From a virus: a stretch of DNA of 54,015 nucleotides. How positions within the stretch are numbered: the stretch's first letter is position 1; every line of letters starts with the position of its first letter. The stretch spans positions 1 through 54,015 of IMG/VR virus record IMGVR_UViG_3300037247_000257, one strand, 5' to 3'. A program made the translations under genes and the position numbers. Under the pieces are notes generated by a model. The model saw only the letters and a program-made list of their open reading frames with translations. It searched no databases and was not told the DNA's origin. This document shows, piece after piece, positions 1 through 8,472 of this stretch.

Positions 1-1266
1 CCTGATGAAAAGATTATATCAGTAGTTCAAACTACTGCTGGATTGTTGCAGAATGTATTCTTTACTGGTCAAACTACCACTACTTCAGAAGGCACTTTTG
101 GAGAGACACTTATAAGTGATAAAGGTAGTGTTGCTCAGAACAATCAAACTGTTACTTTAGCTAGTAATGAAACTGAAGCTTTTGCTTTAGAGTTTCTTGG
201 TCAGCCTAGTCCTGCAGGAACAATTATAGAAGGAGACTATTTAGCTTTCCCTATTCTTCAAGTAAGCACTAATCAGAACAATCAAAGGTTCACTATAGAA
301 GCTTACTTATGCGACAATGATGGTGTTCCATTAGGGATAGGTGATGGTGCAGTAGGTACTTTAGGTGTTGCTACTATCTTGATTGCTGACTCAGGTATAG
401 TAGATTTACAAGCTAACAACCCTACCGGGGTTCCTTGTAGTGGCAACGTACCGTTTCCTTTACCTATCGCTGATGGTCAAAGGTTTAGGTATGTAATTGT
501 AGCAGAAAGAGTAGGTGCTGGAGCAAATAACAAAGTAGTAACTTTCTTCTGTGGTAATAACTATAACTCTTACTTTCAAATACCTGGAAGCACAATCATA
601 TCAGGATTCGATCCTAATGCTTTGCATGTTAATGTGGCTGAGGAAATAAACAATCTTACAGCTAAGGTTACTCCTATCGCTACTGACTTCTTAGTAATAG
701 AAGATAGTGCTGACGACTTTAAGAAAAAGAAAGTTGAAGCTAGTGCGTTCTTAGGAGGTGGGCCTGGTCCTAATCCTGGTCCTATATCAGGTATCTTAGG
801 TACTTTTGCTATATCAAATATTAGCCAAGGTTTTGGTTCTCCTGGTATAGTTTACGCTACAAAGTTTTTGTGTGCTACAAGTATCACTGTAAACAAGATG
901 GGTTTTTATGCGACATCGATTGGAGGGAATGATGAAATAACATTAGGTATCTATGAAAACGATACTCTTATTGCTACTACTGCTCCTACTTCTTATACTC
1001 TTGCAAATCTTAATAGCGGAGATCTTCCTGAAATAGATCTTATTGCTCCAGTAGTTCTTCAAGGAGGTAACACTTATCTTCTAGCTATTAAAGGAACCTC
1101 AGGATCTATACAAGTCGGTGCTTTATTAACTTTAAATCAGGGTGGTATTAGTGTTCAAAAACCATGGCTTCTTAATGGTCAAGGCCAACCTCTTTTAGGG
1201 TTGCCGCCTGATCTTTCTGGATCTTCTGGTTCAGCAACAGGCCCTTACATAAACGTAGTTACTTAA
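1..1266 (+). CDS. Tail/appendage protein, 5' end outside window
   Basis: The frame is open from base 1 with no convincing ATG, so this is the 3' part (about 421 codons) of a longer gene. The sequence is rich in Gly, Thr, Ser and Asn and beta-like, as in phage fibres. Around residues 205-235 there is a LTAKVTPIATDFLVIEDS-type segment followed by a KKKKVEAS patch. Such 'dxLliEDSxdxxxkKkv' segments are common in phage fibre and baseplate-appendage proteins. The last ~160 residues form a separate beta-rich domain after a GGGPGPNPGP linker and may bind a receptor or carbohydrate. It is followed after 1 nt by the next gene. The role is inferred from composition and position beside lysis and fibre genes. 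Confidence 0.6.
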   Translation, partial: PDEKIISVVQTTAGLLQNVFFTGQTTTTSEGTFGETLISDKGSVAQNNQTVTLASNETEAFALEFLGQPSPAGTIIEGDYLAFPILQVSTNQNNQRFTIEAYLCDNDGVPLGIGDGAVGTLGVATILIADSGIVDLQANNPTGVPCSGNVPFPLPIADGQRFRYVIVAERVGAGANNKVVTFFCGNNYNSYFQIPGSTIISGFDPNALHVNVAEEINNLTAKVTPIATDFLVIEDSADDFKKKKVEASAFLGGGPGPNPGPISGILGTFAISNISQGFGSPGIVYATKFLCATSITVNKMGFYATSIGGNDEITLGIYENDTLIATTAPTSYTLANLNSGDLPEIDLIAPVVLQGGNTYLLAIKGTSGSIQVGALLTLNQGGISVQKPWLLNGQGQPLLGLPPDLSGSSGSATGPYINVVT

Positions 1267-1267
1267 T

Positions 1268-1879
1268 ATGAAATACAGATTGAAAAACAAATCGACAGAG
1301 AACATAGCTATAGACGGCTTTGTTCTCGGTAACGAAGAGATACCATTGCTTACTTTAGACATCATAGGTAAAGGCAAACAGTTATCTATACTTATGAGGT
1401 ATGCTCTTGAGAAAAAAGTTGTTATAACAGAATCTGGAGTAGAGCTTAGTTTAGACGAAACTAACTCATTGCTTACTGACTTGTACATTCTAAGCGTAAA
1501 CAAGAAGCAACCTCTAAACAGCAAGATAGCTAAGTCATTCAATACTATGTATGGTAATGACTTGATTGATAAGATAGACAACCTTGATATGAAGCAAAAG
1601 ACTATTGCTGAGTATCGTTATCACACTGAGAATGGAGTGAAGTTTTATGAAGACTTCCGAGCAGACTTAGCTATAGGTATTGCTACTGGCCAAGCTAGTG
1701 CTGAAGCTTCTTTTCATATCGAAGCTAGGCTTTCTCCTATTAAGGGAATGTTATTAGCTGGAGATTGGAGGACTGCACAGTTCGCTTGTAGTCAGTTAGA
1801 GGCGGATGAGTTTCTTAGTCAGACACTTATAGATCAAGTTCAAAACGGTTTCGATAATTATGTTGCTCAAAACTTTTAA
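1268..1879 (+). CDS. Uncharacterised virion-associated protein
   Basis: 203 residues, starting at an ATG 1 nt after the preceding stop, so it is surely co-transcribed with the appendage gene. The N-terminal ~60 residues look beta-strand rich (TENIAIDGFVLGNEEIPLLT), and the rest is mixed helical with an acidic C-terminal region. No signal peptide, membrane segment or catalytic motif is visible. I do not recognise the family. Being last before a new promoter and the lysis genes suggests an accessory tail or assembly protein, but that is only positional inference. Confidence 0.6.
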   Translation: MKYRLKNKSTENIAIDGFVLGNEEIPLLTLDIIGKGKQLSILMRYALEKKVVITESGVELSLDETNSLLTDLYILSVNKKQPLNSKIAKSFNTMYGNDLIDKIDNLDMKQKTIAEYRYHTENGVKFYEDFRADLAIGIATGQASAEASFHIEARLSPIKGMLLAGDWRTAQFACSQLEADEFLSQTLIDQVQNGFDNYVAQNF

Positions 1880-1881
1880 TA

Positions 1882-1931
1882 TAAGTATTTGATACTTAAC
1901 TTCATCTAAAGATTAGGTGTTTTAGCCTAAT
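1882..1931 (+). terminator. Paired AT-rich hairpins after the tail gene
   Basis: Two inverted repeats follow the stop codon: TAAGTAT-TTG-ATACTTA (1882-1898) and ATTAGG...CCTAAT (1912-1931). Neither has a clear U-tract, so a role as a weak terminator or mRNA 3' end is a guess. Together they separate the tail transcript from the next promoter. Confidence 0.3.
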
Positions 1932-1939
1932 AATATAGC

Positions 1940-1970
1940 TTGTTAGACGTATTTTTCATAAGTATCTTTG
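1940..1970 (+). promoter_or_regulatory. Bacteroidota-type promoter for the lysis operon
   Basis: TATCTTTG (1963-1970) matches the Bacteroidota -7 consensus TAnnTTTG. A TTG lies 20 nt upstream (1940-1942), in the expected -33 position. Only four bases separate the -7 box from the ATG at 1975. Since transcription in this class starts a few bases after the box, the message would be leaderless or nearly so. Confidence 0.65.
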
Positions 1971-1974
1971 TACT

Positions 1975-2412
1975 ATGGAGAATGTAATAACAAGGCATAA
2001 TATATCTAACAAAACTAATACTGAAAAGTGGATTGGAGTTATATCTAACACTGCTGAAAAACAGTCTAAGTATTTTGTTACACTTATGCCTTTAACTGTA
2101 AAACTATCTGATGATAAAATCGTTATTATACCAGAAGGTTTTCAGTTCGATGGAAGTTCAGTACCTCGTTTTTTAGAAGTTGTATTTAGAAGATATGGCC
2201 CTTTCTTATTTGCGGCACTAATACATGATTGGATGTATACCGTAGACTATAGAAGAAGAGAATTAGGTAGAAAAGAAGCACAAAGATTTGCTGATAAAGA
2301 AATGCTTCTTTGGAGTGATGCTACGAACTTTTATTCCAACTGGTCTTTAATAGACAACTGGTTACGTTATCAAGCTGTAAGATTATTTGGTAAAAAAGTT
2401 TATAAAAGATGA
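1975..2412 (+). CDS. DUF1353 family protein
   Basis: 145 residues. The stretch IPEGFQFDGSSVPR (roughly 60-73), followed by LFAALIHDWMY (about 83-93) and an RRELGRKEA segment, is the signature of DUF1353, a small family common in phage genomes near endolysins. The conserved Asp-Gly-Ser-Ser-Val-Pro and His-Asp residues are present. The biochemical function of the family is not established. It is the first gene of the lysis operon, with its ATG 4 nt from the -7 box. Its stop overlaps the amidase start by 4 nt (ATGA). Confidence 0.8.
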   Translation: MENVITRHNISNKTNTEKWIGVISNTAEKQSKYFVTLMPLTVKLSDDKIVIIPEGFQFDGSSVPRFLEVVFRRYGPFLFAALIHDWMYTVDYRRRELGRKEAQRFADKEMLLWSDATNFYSNWSLIDNWLRYQAVRLFGKKVYKR

Positions 2413-3056
2413 AGTACTTTTGGATATTAGATGCGGGCCACGGAGGAGTGGACGAAAACGGAGACTATACAACATGCCCTAACTGGGAAAGAAACAACCC
2501 ACAAACTTGGCACAAGATGCATGTTCATCCTGCGGGTCCTATTTTTGAAGGAGAGTTTAACCGCTTAGTGGTCGAAGCTATTGTTATGATGCTTGATGAG
2601 AAAGGAATTGACTCACACGTTTTATGCCCAGGGAGTGAGGATATCTCACTTAAAGAAAGAGTCAAGGAAACAAATGACTTGTACAAAAACCATAAAAATG
2701 CTATCTTTGTTTCTGTACACGGAAATGCCTTTAACGGGAACGCAAAAGGTTTTGAAGTGTTCACTAGTAAGGGGTTGACTAGGTCAGATGCTATGGCAGA
2801 TGTATTCGCTATTCAGATGAGCAAAATGTTTCCTAAACGTGTAATGCGTTGGGATTTAACAGACAAAGACAAAGACAAAGAAGCAAACTTTTATGTGCTT
2901 AAACACACAGACTGTCCTGCAATCCTAACCGAAAACTTTTTCTTTGATAGTCCAGAAGACGCTAAGCTCATGATGTCTATAGAAGGTGTGCTCAACATAG
3001 CAAAGGCTCATGTCAACGCAATACTTAAAATCGAAAGTAGTGAAAAACAGTACTAA
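2409..3056 (+). CDS. N-acetylmuramoyl-L-alanine amidase (endolysin)
   Basis: 215-residue Amidase_3-type zinc hydrolase that should cut the bond between N-acetylmuramic acid and the peptide stem of peptidoglycan. The zinc and catalytic residues are visible: His11 in DAGHGG, Glu47/Glu49 in IFEGEFN, His104 in VSVHGN and Glu175 in LTENFFFD. There is no signal peptide or separate cell-wall-binding domain, so release presumably depends on the holin-like proteins encoded next. The start overlaps the DUF1353 gene by ATGA. The adjacent holin- and spanin-like genes make a lysis role very likely. Confidence 0.92.
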   Translation: MKYFWILDAGHGGVDENGDYTTCPNWERNNPQTWHKMHVHPAGPIFEGEFNRLVVEAIVMMLDEKGIDSHVLCPGSEDISLKERVKETNDLYKNHKNAIFVSVHGNAFNGNAKGFEVFTSKGLTRSDAMADVFAIQMSKMFPKRVMRWDLTDKDKDKEANFYVLKHTDCPAILTENFFFDSPEDAKLMMSIEGVLNIAKAHVNAILKIESSEKQY

Positions 3057-3057
3057 G

Positions 3058-3321
3058 ATGGATAACGACCTTTTAAAAAGTATAGGAGTAGGTGCGACAG
3101 CACTGCTTACGATGATGATAGACCAATTTTCAACCCACCCAATGGCATCTATAGTATCGGTTATAGGACTTTTAGTAGTTTATGAGCGATGGAGACACTT
3201 AAGAATTTCTAAAAAGAATGCTGAGTTAGATACCCAAATAAAACAGGAACAACTAAAACAGTTACAAAATGAAGGAGATAGCAGACTTATTAAAAAACGT
3301 AAAGAAGGGACCAAAGACTAG
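3058..3321 (+). CDS. Holin-like small membrane protein
   Basis: 87 residues from the ATG at 3058, 1 nt after the amidase stop. An in-frame upstream ATG at 3010 would overlap the amidase by 47 nt and is less likely. Two hydrophobic segments (about residues 8-20 and 29-43) are followed by a highly charged tail rich in Lys, Gln and Glu. Small size, membrane segments, charged C-terminus and position directly after the endolysin fit a holin. Phage holins share little sequence, so this is inference from architecture. Confidence 0.6.
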   Translation: MDNDLLKSIGVGATALLTMMIDQFSTHPMASIVSVIGLLVVYERWRHLRISKKNAELDTQIKQEQLKQLQNEGDSRLIKKRKEGTKD

Positions 3322-3517
3322 TATAGTTGGTGCTTTAATGATGATATTTGGGGGCTATCTTATTTATAACAACGAGACTGATCTAGAATGGGCGAGTGTA
3401 CCTGTAGGATTATTTGCAATGGGTGCTTATCTTTGCCTTACTAGTGATAGTATATTTTCTAAGAAAGATGATAAAAGTAAAGTGGACAAAAGCGACAAGG
3501 GGGATAGCATATCTTAG
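3269..3517 (+). CDS. Second holin-like membrane protein
   Basis: 82 residues with two hydrophobic segments (about 18-33, VGALMMIFGGYLIY, and 43-60) separated by a short acidic turn and ended by a Lys/Asp-rich tail. It overlaps the preceding holin-like gene by 53 nt and the next gene by about 50 nt, so the three are read from one message in different frames. It could be a holin or antiholin partner. No family is recognised. Confidence 0.6.
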   Translation: MKEIADLLKNVKKGPKTSIVGALMMIFGGYLIYNNETDLEWASVPVGLFAMGAYLCLTSDSIFSKKDDKSKVDKSDKGDSIS

Positions 3518-3836
3518 TGTTCTTTGTATACTAGGAGGTGTTTTTTTCTTAGGTTACAATCATGGTACTGTTGATTTAGAGTCAGCAAATACTGAGATGG
3601 AGCTTGCTAAAAAAGCTCATGCTAAAGCAGATAGTATACTTGATATACACAGAGTGGCGCTTGTAATTATGCAAGCTGAAATGGATAGTTTAGTTCAGCA
3701 ACAAGCAGTCAGTAGAGACAGTACTGACCAGACTATAGAAAGAGTTAGAAACCTTACTGAAGTGGTAGTTACCCCTGAAGTAATAAACGAAGCAATAACA
3801 TGGATAAAAGAACATCAAAAAGATACTGTTCTATAA
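3468..3836 (+). CDS. Inner-membrane spanin-like protein (i-spanin candidate)
   Basis: 122 residues from ATG 3468; an alternative start at 3414 would add 18 residues and give a second hydrophobic stretch. A positively charged N-terminus (KVKWTKATR) precedes one membrane segment (IAYLSVLCILGGVFFLGY). A long periplasmic helical region with coiled-coil character follows, rich in Glu, Ala, Gln and Arg. This is the architecture of Rz-type i-spanins, which connect the inner membrane to the outer membrane during the last step of lysis. It overlaps both neighbours, also typical of spanin genes. Confidence 0.55.
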   Translation: MIKVKWTKATRGIAYLSVLCILGGVFFLGYNHGTVDLESANTEMELAKKAHAKADSILDIHRVALVIMQAEMDSLVQQQAVSRDSTDQTIERVRNLTEVVVTPEVINEAITWIKEHQKDTVL

Positions 3837-4234
3837 TCTTCTTAATGTTGTCATCTGTAATATGCTCAGGCCAAAGTGTCTGGTTAGATTCTACAGGTAA
3901 TGTTGGCATGACAAAGAAGAAGTTTGGGTACTATTACCAGTGCGAAAAAAACTTAAAAGCTATCGAGGATTCTATTCCCGTATTAGCAAAGAACATTGAA
4001 CAAGAAAGAGTAATAGCTGACTCTACTAAAGCTAATCTTCAAAGCCAAGTAGATAATGTTAGTGCTCAGAATACTATTTTAATAAAGAGTAGGGAACAAT
4101 GGGCAAGTACAGCCACTACTCTAAGTATAAATAATGCTGTCTTAGAAGACAGGTTAAGAAAAGAAAAAAAGAAGAAGTGGGTTTTCGGTGGTATCGGAGC
4201 CTTTTTAGCAATACTAGGTGGAATATTGATATGA
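3800..4234 (+). CDS. Spanin-like protein with N-terminal signal and C-terminal membrane anchor
   Basis: 144 residues. A basic N-terminus (KRTSKR) and hydrophobic run SIIFLMLSSVIC form a signal peptide. An imperfect lipobox (V-I-C) makes lipidation at the Cys possible but uncertain. The middle (about 45-120) is heptad-like and predicted coiled coil, and the C-terminus WVFGGIGAFLAILGGILI is a membrane segment. A secreted N-terminus plus C-terminal anchor is the layout of unimolecular spanins. It starts inside the preceding i-spanin-like gene (37 nt overlap), so a two-gene spanin pair is the alternative reading. Confidence 0.5.
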   Translation: MDKRTSKRYCSIIFLMLSSVICSGQSVWLDSTGNVGMTKKKFGYYYQCEKNLKAIEDSIPVLAKNIEQERVIADSTKANLQSQVDNVSAQNTILIKSREQWASTATTLSINNAVLEDRLRKEKKKKWVFGGIGAFLAILGGILI

Positions 4235-5784
4235 TTTTAACAGTAAACATAGTAAACAGCTCTCTTGCTCCTTTGAGTATATTAGCTAACGGCATAACTA
4301 TTAATGATATCAGTAATGCCACAGACAGTACTTCTTTGTCTCAAAGTATAGGTGACGGAGAGTGTGCTAAGATAAAAGTAGAAGAGAATGGGTACTATTC
4401 ATATAGTATGACTATCGATAACGTCTACAAAGCAGACAAAGTAATTACTGTAATGCTTGTTCCTATTCAAGTGGACATAAACAATCCAGACTATAATCGA
4501 CCGTATCCTTATTTCTTTACGTTACAAGATCCTTGTTCTTTTAAAGTAGACTACTACAGCGCATCATCTTTTCCAGGTGATGTTTCTTGGTATCTAAACA
4601 ACAACAAGTTTAATCAAGCTAACTTAAAAGGAACTTTTAGTTTATGTGCTCCAGGAGAGTACCAACTTAAGATGCGTGGCCTTAACTACATTAGTACTAT
4701 GGCTCACTGTCCTTCTAGAGAACTAGCTTGGGACAGACAGTATGCTACTATATTTACAGGTAATACTGTGATATCTGAACTAGATCCTATTGAGGATTAC
4801 TTAGCTTTAGATCCTATCACAAACATTACTGAAGAAGAATACAGACCTTCGTTTAGTTTGTCTGCGTCTAATCCTGTAGATCAACTAGATGATACTTGTT
4901 GTTATACAAAAGATGAACTAGTTAAAATTACTGCAGAAGTATCTATTACTAGACCTGGTTCTACAGTAGATGATTATAACCTCGAGTGGTCTGTAATTGA
5001 TCCACAAGGTATAGAAGTCTTTGAAGATGTTACACCAGTTACATTAAACGAGATTGAATTCAGCTTAGACAAACTAGGAGGTTATACAGTTAATGTAAAC
5101 CTTGTTGACATGGGTTGTGAAATAGTATACCCAGGTTCTCTATTAGTGGAAACTTGTAACTTTATCACGTTTGATTACAACGATTGTAACTCATATACTA
5201 TAAACAACAAGAGTTCTGCAAAAGATGTATTATTCTCTGTGGAATCTATCGAAGGAGAAAGTATTGTAAGCAACCAATCATTAGTGGCTGGAGAATCTGG
5301 TATCATAACTTTTGGTAAACCATCACTTTACTTTGTAGAAGTCACAAGAGTCGTAGATGACGTACCGGTTAAAGAAACTTATGTACTAAACAACTACTGT
5401 GTAATCGAAGAATGTTTTGCTGATTACATCTTAGACATCTTATGTGAAGATACTAGACGATGTGAAGCATGTCCTGACAGTGTAGAATTAAACCAGTTCA
5501 GTCTGCTTTTCTATACTTACTTTATGGAGCTCAACAAAGAGTATGGATTAAATAACTTTTACAGTGGTTTAGAAGATAGTCAGTTAGAAAGACTTGGTAA
5601 CATAGCACAAGTTATGGACCGCATATTAGAATTCTGTATGAGACGTAACTGCTCAAAAGGATCTAAAGCTTCGTTTGGTAAAGACGCTAGACCAGCTGGT
5701 TCAGAAACTTTAGACTGGGCAGGTAAAAGTAATTACTCTAGCATAGCTAAACCAGGACATTGTAGTACTTGTAATGGAAAATAA
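4231..5784 (+). CDS. Large virion protein, unknown family
   Basis: 517 residues from the ATG at 4231, which overlaps the preceding stop as ATGA; an in-frame ATG at 4177 would extend it into the previous gene. It is beta-rich with repeated PKD/Ig-like segments (for example around 235-320: DDTCCYTKDELVKITAEVSI, then a VNLVDMGCEIVYPGS region). Cysteines cluster in pairs (CCYT, CEDTRRCEACPD, C-terminal CSTCNGK). Size and composition suggest a structural or appendage protein. The C-terminal ~80 residues are helical and basic and may be an assembly contact. No family is assigned. Confidence 0.65.
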   Translation: MILTVNIVNSSLAPLSILANGITINDISNATDSTSLSQSIGDGECAKIKVEENGYYSYSMTIDNVYKADKVITVMLVPIQVDINNPDYNRPYPYFFTLQDPCSFKVDYYSASSFPGDVSWYLNNNKFNQANLKGTFSLCAPGEYQLKMRGLNYISTMAHCPSRELAWDRQYATIFTGNTVISELDPIEDYLALDPITNITEEEYRPSFSLSASNPVDQLDDTCCYTKDELVKITAEVSITRPGSTVDDYNLEWSVIDPQGIEVFEDVTPVTLNEIEFSLDKLGGYTVNVNLVDMGCEIVYPGSLLVETCNFITFDYNDCNSYTINNKSSAKDVLFSVESIEGESIVSNQSLVAGESGIITFGKPSLYFVEVTRVVDDVPVKETYVLNNYCVIEECFADYILDILCEDTRRCEACPDSVELNQFSLLFYTYFMELNKEYGLNNFYSGLEDSQLERLGNIAQVMDRILEFCMRRNCSKGSKASFGKDARPAGSETLDWAGKSNYSSIAKPGHCSTCNGK

Positions 5785-6389
5785 TGAGTTGTAAAAATCT
5801 AACAAACTTAGAAGGAATGAAATTTCCTTCACGCTACAAGGCAACACCTAATCTTGATGAAGAATTATTCATCAACGCTTGGGATATTGTTAGTGAAGAA
5901 GTACACCGTTTAAGAGAAGAAGGTTGGGCGTTAGATAAGAAAGGTAGAAGAGAGCAAGCTGGTAATAGATACCAAGCCGCTAACATCTACTTTTATCTAA
6001 TAAACTACGCGATGATTATTCGCAACTATCTAGAACGTACTAGCTTACTAGATCAGTGTGTAGATATAACAGCTTATAAAAAAGACTGTGTAGAAAAGAA
6101 CTTACCATGCCTTAGTAAAACTTACGGTACTGATTACGTAAATGCGTGGAAAAGTATCATGGAAGTATTCTCAATCGACCCTAAAGAAGATTGTGACGAA
6201 TGCTGCGTAGGTATATCTAAGATGATTATCAAAGGAGATAATGATTGTACTGCATTCATTATCGGGCCTTGTGAAGAAAATGAATTAAAAGTTGTCGCAG
6301 AATACGAAGATTGTAACTACGATAACGCACACACAACTGCTGATGATGACGCAAATTGTGATAAAGAAGAACCTTTTAAATGTAACTAA
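5784..6389 (+). CDS. Cys-rich virion-associated protein
   Basis: 201 residues; its ATG shares one base with the preceding TAA (TAATG). The first ~110 residues are helical with many aromatic positions. The C-terminal 80 residues carry at least eight cysteines, including CDECC, and a very acidic end. The Cys-rich C-terminus echoes the paired cysteines of the gene before it, so the two products may interact. No recognised family. The role is inferred from its place in the appendage block. Confidence 0.6.
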   Translation: MSCKNLTNLEGMKFPSRYKATPNLDEELFINAWDIVSEEVHRLREEGWALDKKGRREQAGNRYQAANIYFYLINYAMIIRNYLERTSLLDQCVDITAYKKDCVEKNLPCLSKTYGTDYVNAWKSIMEVFSIDPKEDCDECCVGISKMIIKGDNDCTAFIIGPCEENELKVVAEYEDCNYDNAHTTADDDANCDKEEPFKCN

Positions 6390-6391
6390 CC

Positions 6392-7894
6392 ATGGCAACA
6401 GGAATAGTATATTCAACTCAAGCAGAGTTGGAAGAAAAAGTAAAAGAAAAAATATTTCCTAACCGAAGGAAAGGTATTAAAGGTGAAGCTCACCAACAAG
6501 CAGTTCTTGATATGATAGCTTCTCTTTGGAGAAGTCAAACATCAGGCGGTATAAACTCTGTAAATGGTCCTACAATAGACAACGCAGATCCTGCTAACCC
6601 TATTGTTGGTTTACCTACTGTAGCACAAATACAAGCTATTAGACCTTTAAAAACAGTCGGTGGTGTAACTATAGAAGGACCTGGAGATATTCCAATACCT
6701 GCACAAGGTGTACAATCAGTTACTGGAGATGGTGTAGACAATACGGATCCAGATAATCCAGTTTTAAGTTATGAGTCTGCAGCAGCTATTAAATCAAAGT
6801 ATGAAAGTAATGTTAATACTAACGGATATACTGATGCAGAAAAGTCTAAACTAGCTGGTTTAGAAAGCTCTAAGTTTGTTGGTCAGTTTTCTTCTTTGTC
6901 TGCTTTACAAACAGCTTTTCCTACTGCTTCAATCGGTTCATACGCTTATGTAGACCAAGGTGTTGGACAAAGCAATGTAAAATACATTTGGGATGATGAT
7001 GATACTTCTTGGGTTGAACAAGGTGGTGTTTCTGCTGAAGAAACTCCTTCCACAATCAAAGCTAAGTACGAGTCTAATCCTGACACTAATGCTTACACTG
7101 ACGCTGAAAAAGCAAATCTAGCTAATCAGTCTAACACTAACACTGGTGATGAGACTAACACCACAATCAAGAACAAAAGGCCTCTTAAAACTGTAGACGG
7201 AAGTCCTCTTGAAGGCCCTGGTAATGTTTCAGTAGGAGTTAAAACTGTTACTGGGTCTGGAGTAGATAATACTGACCCAGAAAACCCAGTCTTAAATCTT
7301 AATTTTAGTGAAACTACTTTTACTAATACTGTAGATATATCTACTCTTACAGTGACTAGAGAAGTGTATGGTTCTCAGGTAAGGTTAATAGGAAACATTA
7401 CTTTAGCCCCCGGTACACCATCCTTAATTAGAAACACTATAAGTGACGTTATACCTGCTAATTTTAACGGTAAAACTTGGTTCAGGTTAACAAAAGTATC
7501 TATGGTACATAACATAACAGCTCCAGTTGTTTCTTTCTTAGGCGCTAATGGTTACTTAGAGTTGAGTGAATTATCTACTTTTAATGTAGGTTCTTTATCT
7601 ACTTTAAATACAACCACACTACAGATTCCTGGTGTAAGTATAGGCTATCAAAGATCTTATAGCGTAGACGGTTTTAACCAAGCTTTAGGTGTTAATGCTG
7701 CCTCTACGTCAGACAGAATAGAGTCATCTGATAATGATAACTATATAACAGCTTCGCCTAAGTATTTAGTAAATGAAGGTTTTGATCTAGGTTGGATTTC
7801 ACCTGCACAATCCAACTTCGACTACGGTACATTTTTTCAAGGTAGTACAGAAGGAATAAACGTTAGTTTTGTTTTAGAAGGAATTTTAATATGA
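6392..7894 (+). CDS. Repeat-containing tail fibre protein
   Basis: 500 residues with an N-terminal helical, charged attachment-type region (1-50). Two kinds of internal repeat follow. One, RPLKTVxGxxxEGPG then VTGxGVDNTDPxNPVL, occurs at about 84-126 and 263-302. The other, IKxKYESNxxTNxYTDAEKxxLA, occurs at about 133-156 and 222-244. The C-terminal ~200 residues form a beta-rich domain with many Ser/Thr. These EGPG and YTDAEKxxL repeats are typical of phage fibre shafts. The next gene, a glycosyltransferase, overlaps the stop by 4 nt. Confidence 0.75.
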   Translation: MATGIVYSTQAELEEKVKEKIFPNRRKGIKGEAHQQAVLDMIASLWRSQTSGGINSVNGPTIDNADPANPIVGLPTVAQIQAIRPLKTVGGVTIEGPGDIPIPAQGVQSVTGDGVDNTDPDNPVLSYESAAAIKSKYESNVNTNGYTDAEKSKLAGLESSKFVGQFSSLSALQTAFPTASIGSYAYVDQGVGQSNVKYIWDDDDTSWVEQGGVSAEETPSTIKAKYESNPDTNAYTDAEKANLANQSNTNTGDETNTTIKNKRPLKTVDGSPLEGPGNVSVGVKTVTGSGVDNTDPENPVLNLNFSETTFTNTVDISTLTVTREVYGSQVRLIGNITLAPGTPSLIRNTISDVIPANFNGKTWFRLTKVSMVHNITAPVVSFLGANGYLELSELSTFNVGSLSTLNTTTLQIPGVSIGYQRSYSVDGFNQALGVNAASTSDRIESSDNDNYITASPKYLVNEGFDLGWISPAQSNFDYGTFFQGSTEGINVSFVLEGILI

Positions 7895-8469
7895 TAATAT
7901 ACTGCATACATAGAAAGCAAGATGAAGAAAGATATAATCAGTTGGTAAAAGAACTAGGCAAAGTAAACTTGTCTGTTTCTTTTATCGAACCAGAACCATT
8001 AGATGACAACTTTGAGGATAAGCCTAGGTTTAACAAAGCTATGGATTCCCTTAGAAGAACAACTATTAAGCTAGTTCAAGAGGCTAAAGATAAAAGTCTA
8101 CCGTACATAACTATTATGGAAGACGACTGTAAGTTTCATGTTGAAGCCTATAAAGCATATGAAGAAAAAGGATTGCCTGATGAGTTTGACTTTGTACACT
8201 TAAATGTTACTGGGCGTGATGTTTATGGTTATAGCTTAACAAAAGGTATTTATAGACCTTTCTTTGGAGTATGCTGTCAATATTACGTAATTAGCAGTGA
8301 TGTATACGATACCTATATTAACCTACTTAAAAACAGTATGGTGCCTATAGATGAAGTCACTCGTCACATACAAATGAAAAGAGGAAAAAGTTTTGCGGTA
8401 GAACCCTTACCTGTATACCACGAAAAAAACAGATATAGTACGTTAAGAGGTAAGGAAGTAAAATATTAA
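7891..8469 (+). CDS. GT25-like glycosyltransferase
   Basis: 192 residues resembling family-25 (LPS-type) glycosyltransferases. It opens with a strand and an arginine-containing segment (IIYCIHRKQDEERY). Around residues 70-80 it has ITIMEDDCKFH, whose acidic EDD motif matches the GT25 metal/nucleotide-sugar site. A VHLNVTGRD segment and a C-terminal YHEKNRYST match follow. It is translationally coupled (ATGA) to the tail fibre upstream and followed 3 nt later by another fibre gene. Modification of virion fibres, or of host surface sugars, is the likely role. The acceptor cannot be told from sequence. Confidence 0.65.
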   Translation: MIIYCIHRKQDEERYNQLVKELGKVNLSVSFIEPEPLDDNFEDKPRFNKAMDSLRRTTIKLVQEAKDKSLPYITIMEDDCKFHVEAYKAYEEKGLPDEFDFVHLNVTGRDVYGYSLTKGIYRPFFGVCCQYYVISSDVYDTYINLLKNSMVPIDEVTRHIQMKRGKSFAVEPLPVYHEKNRYSTLRGKEVKY

Positions 8470-8472
8470 GCT

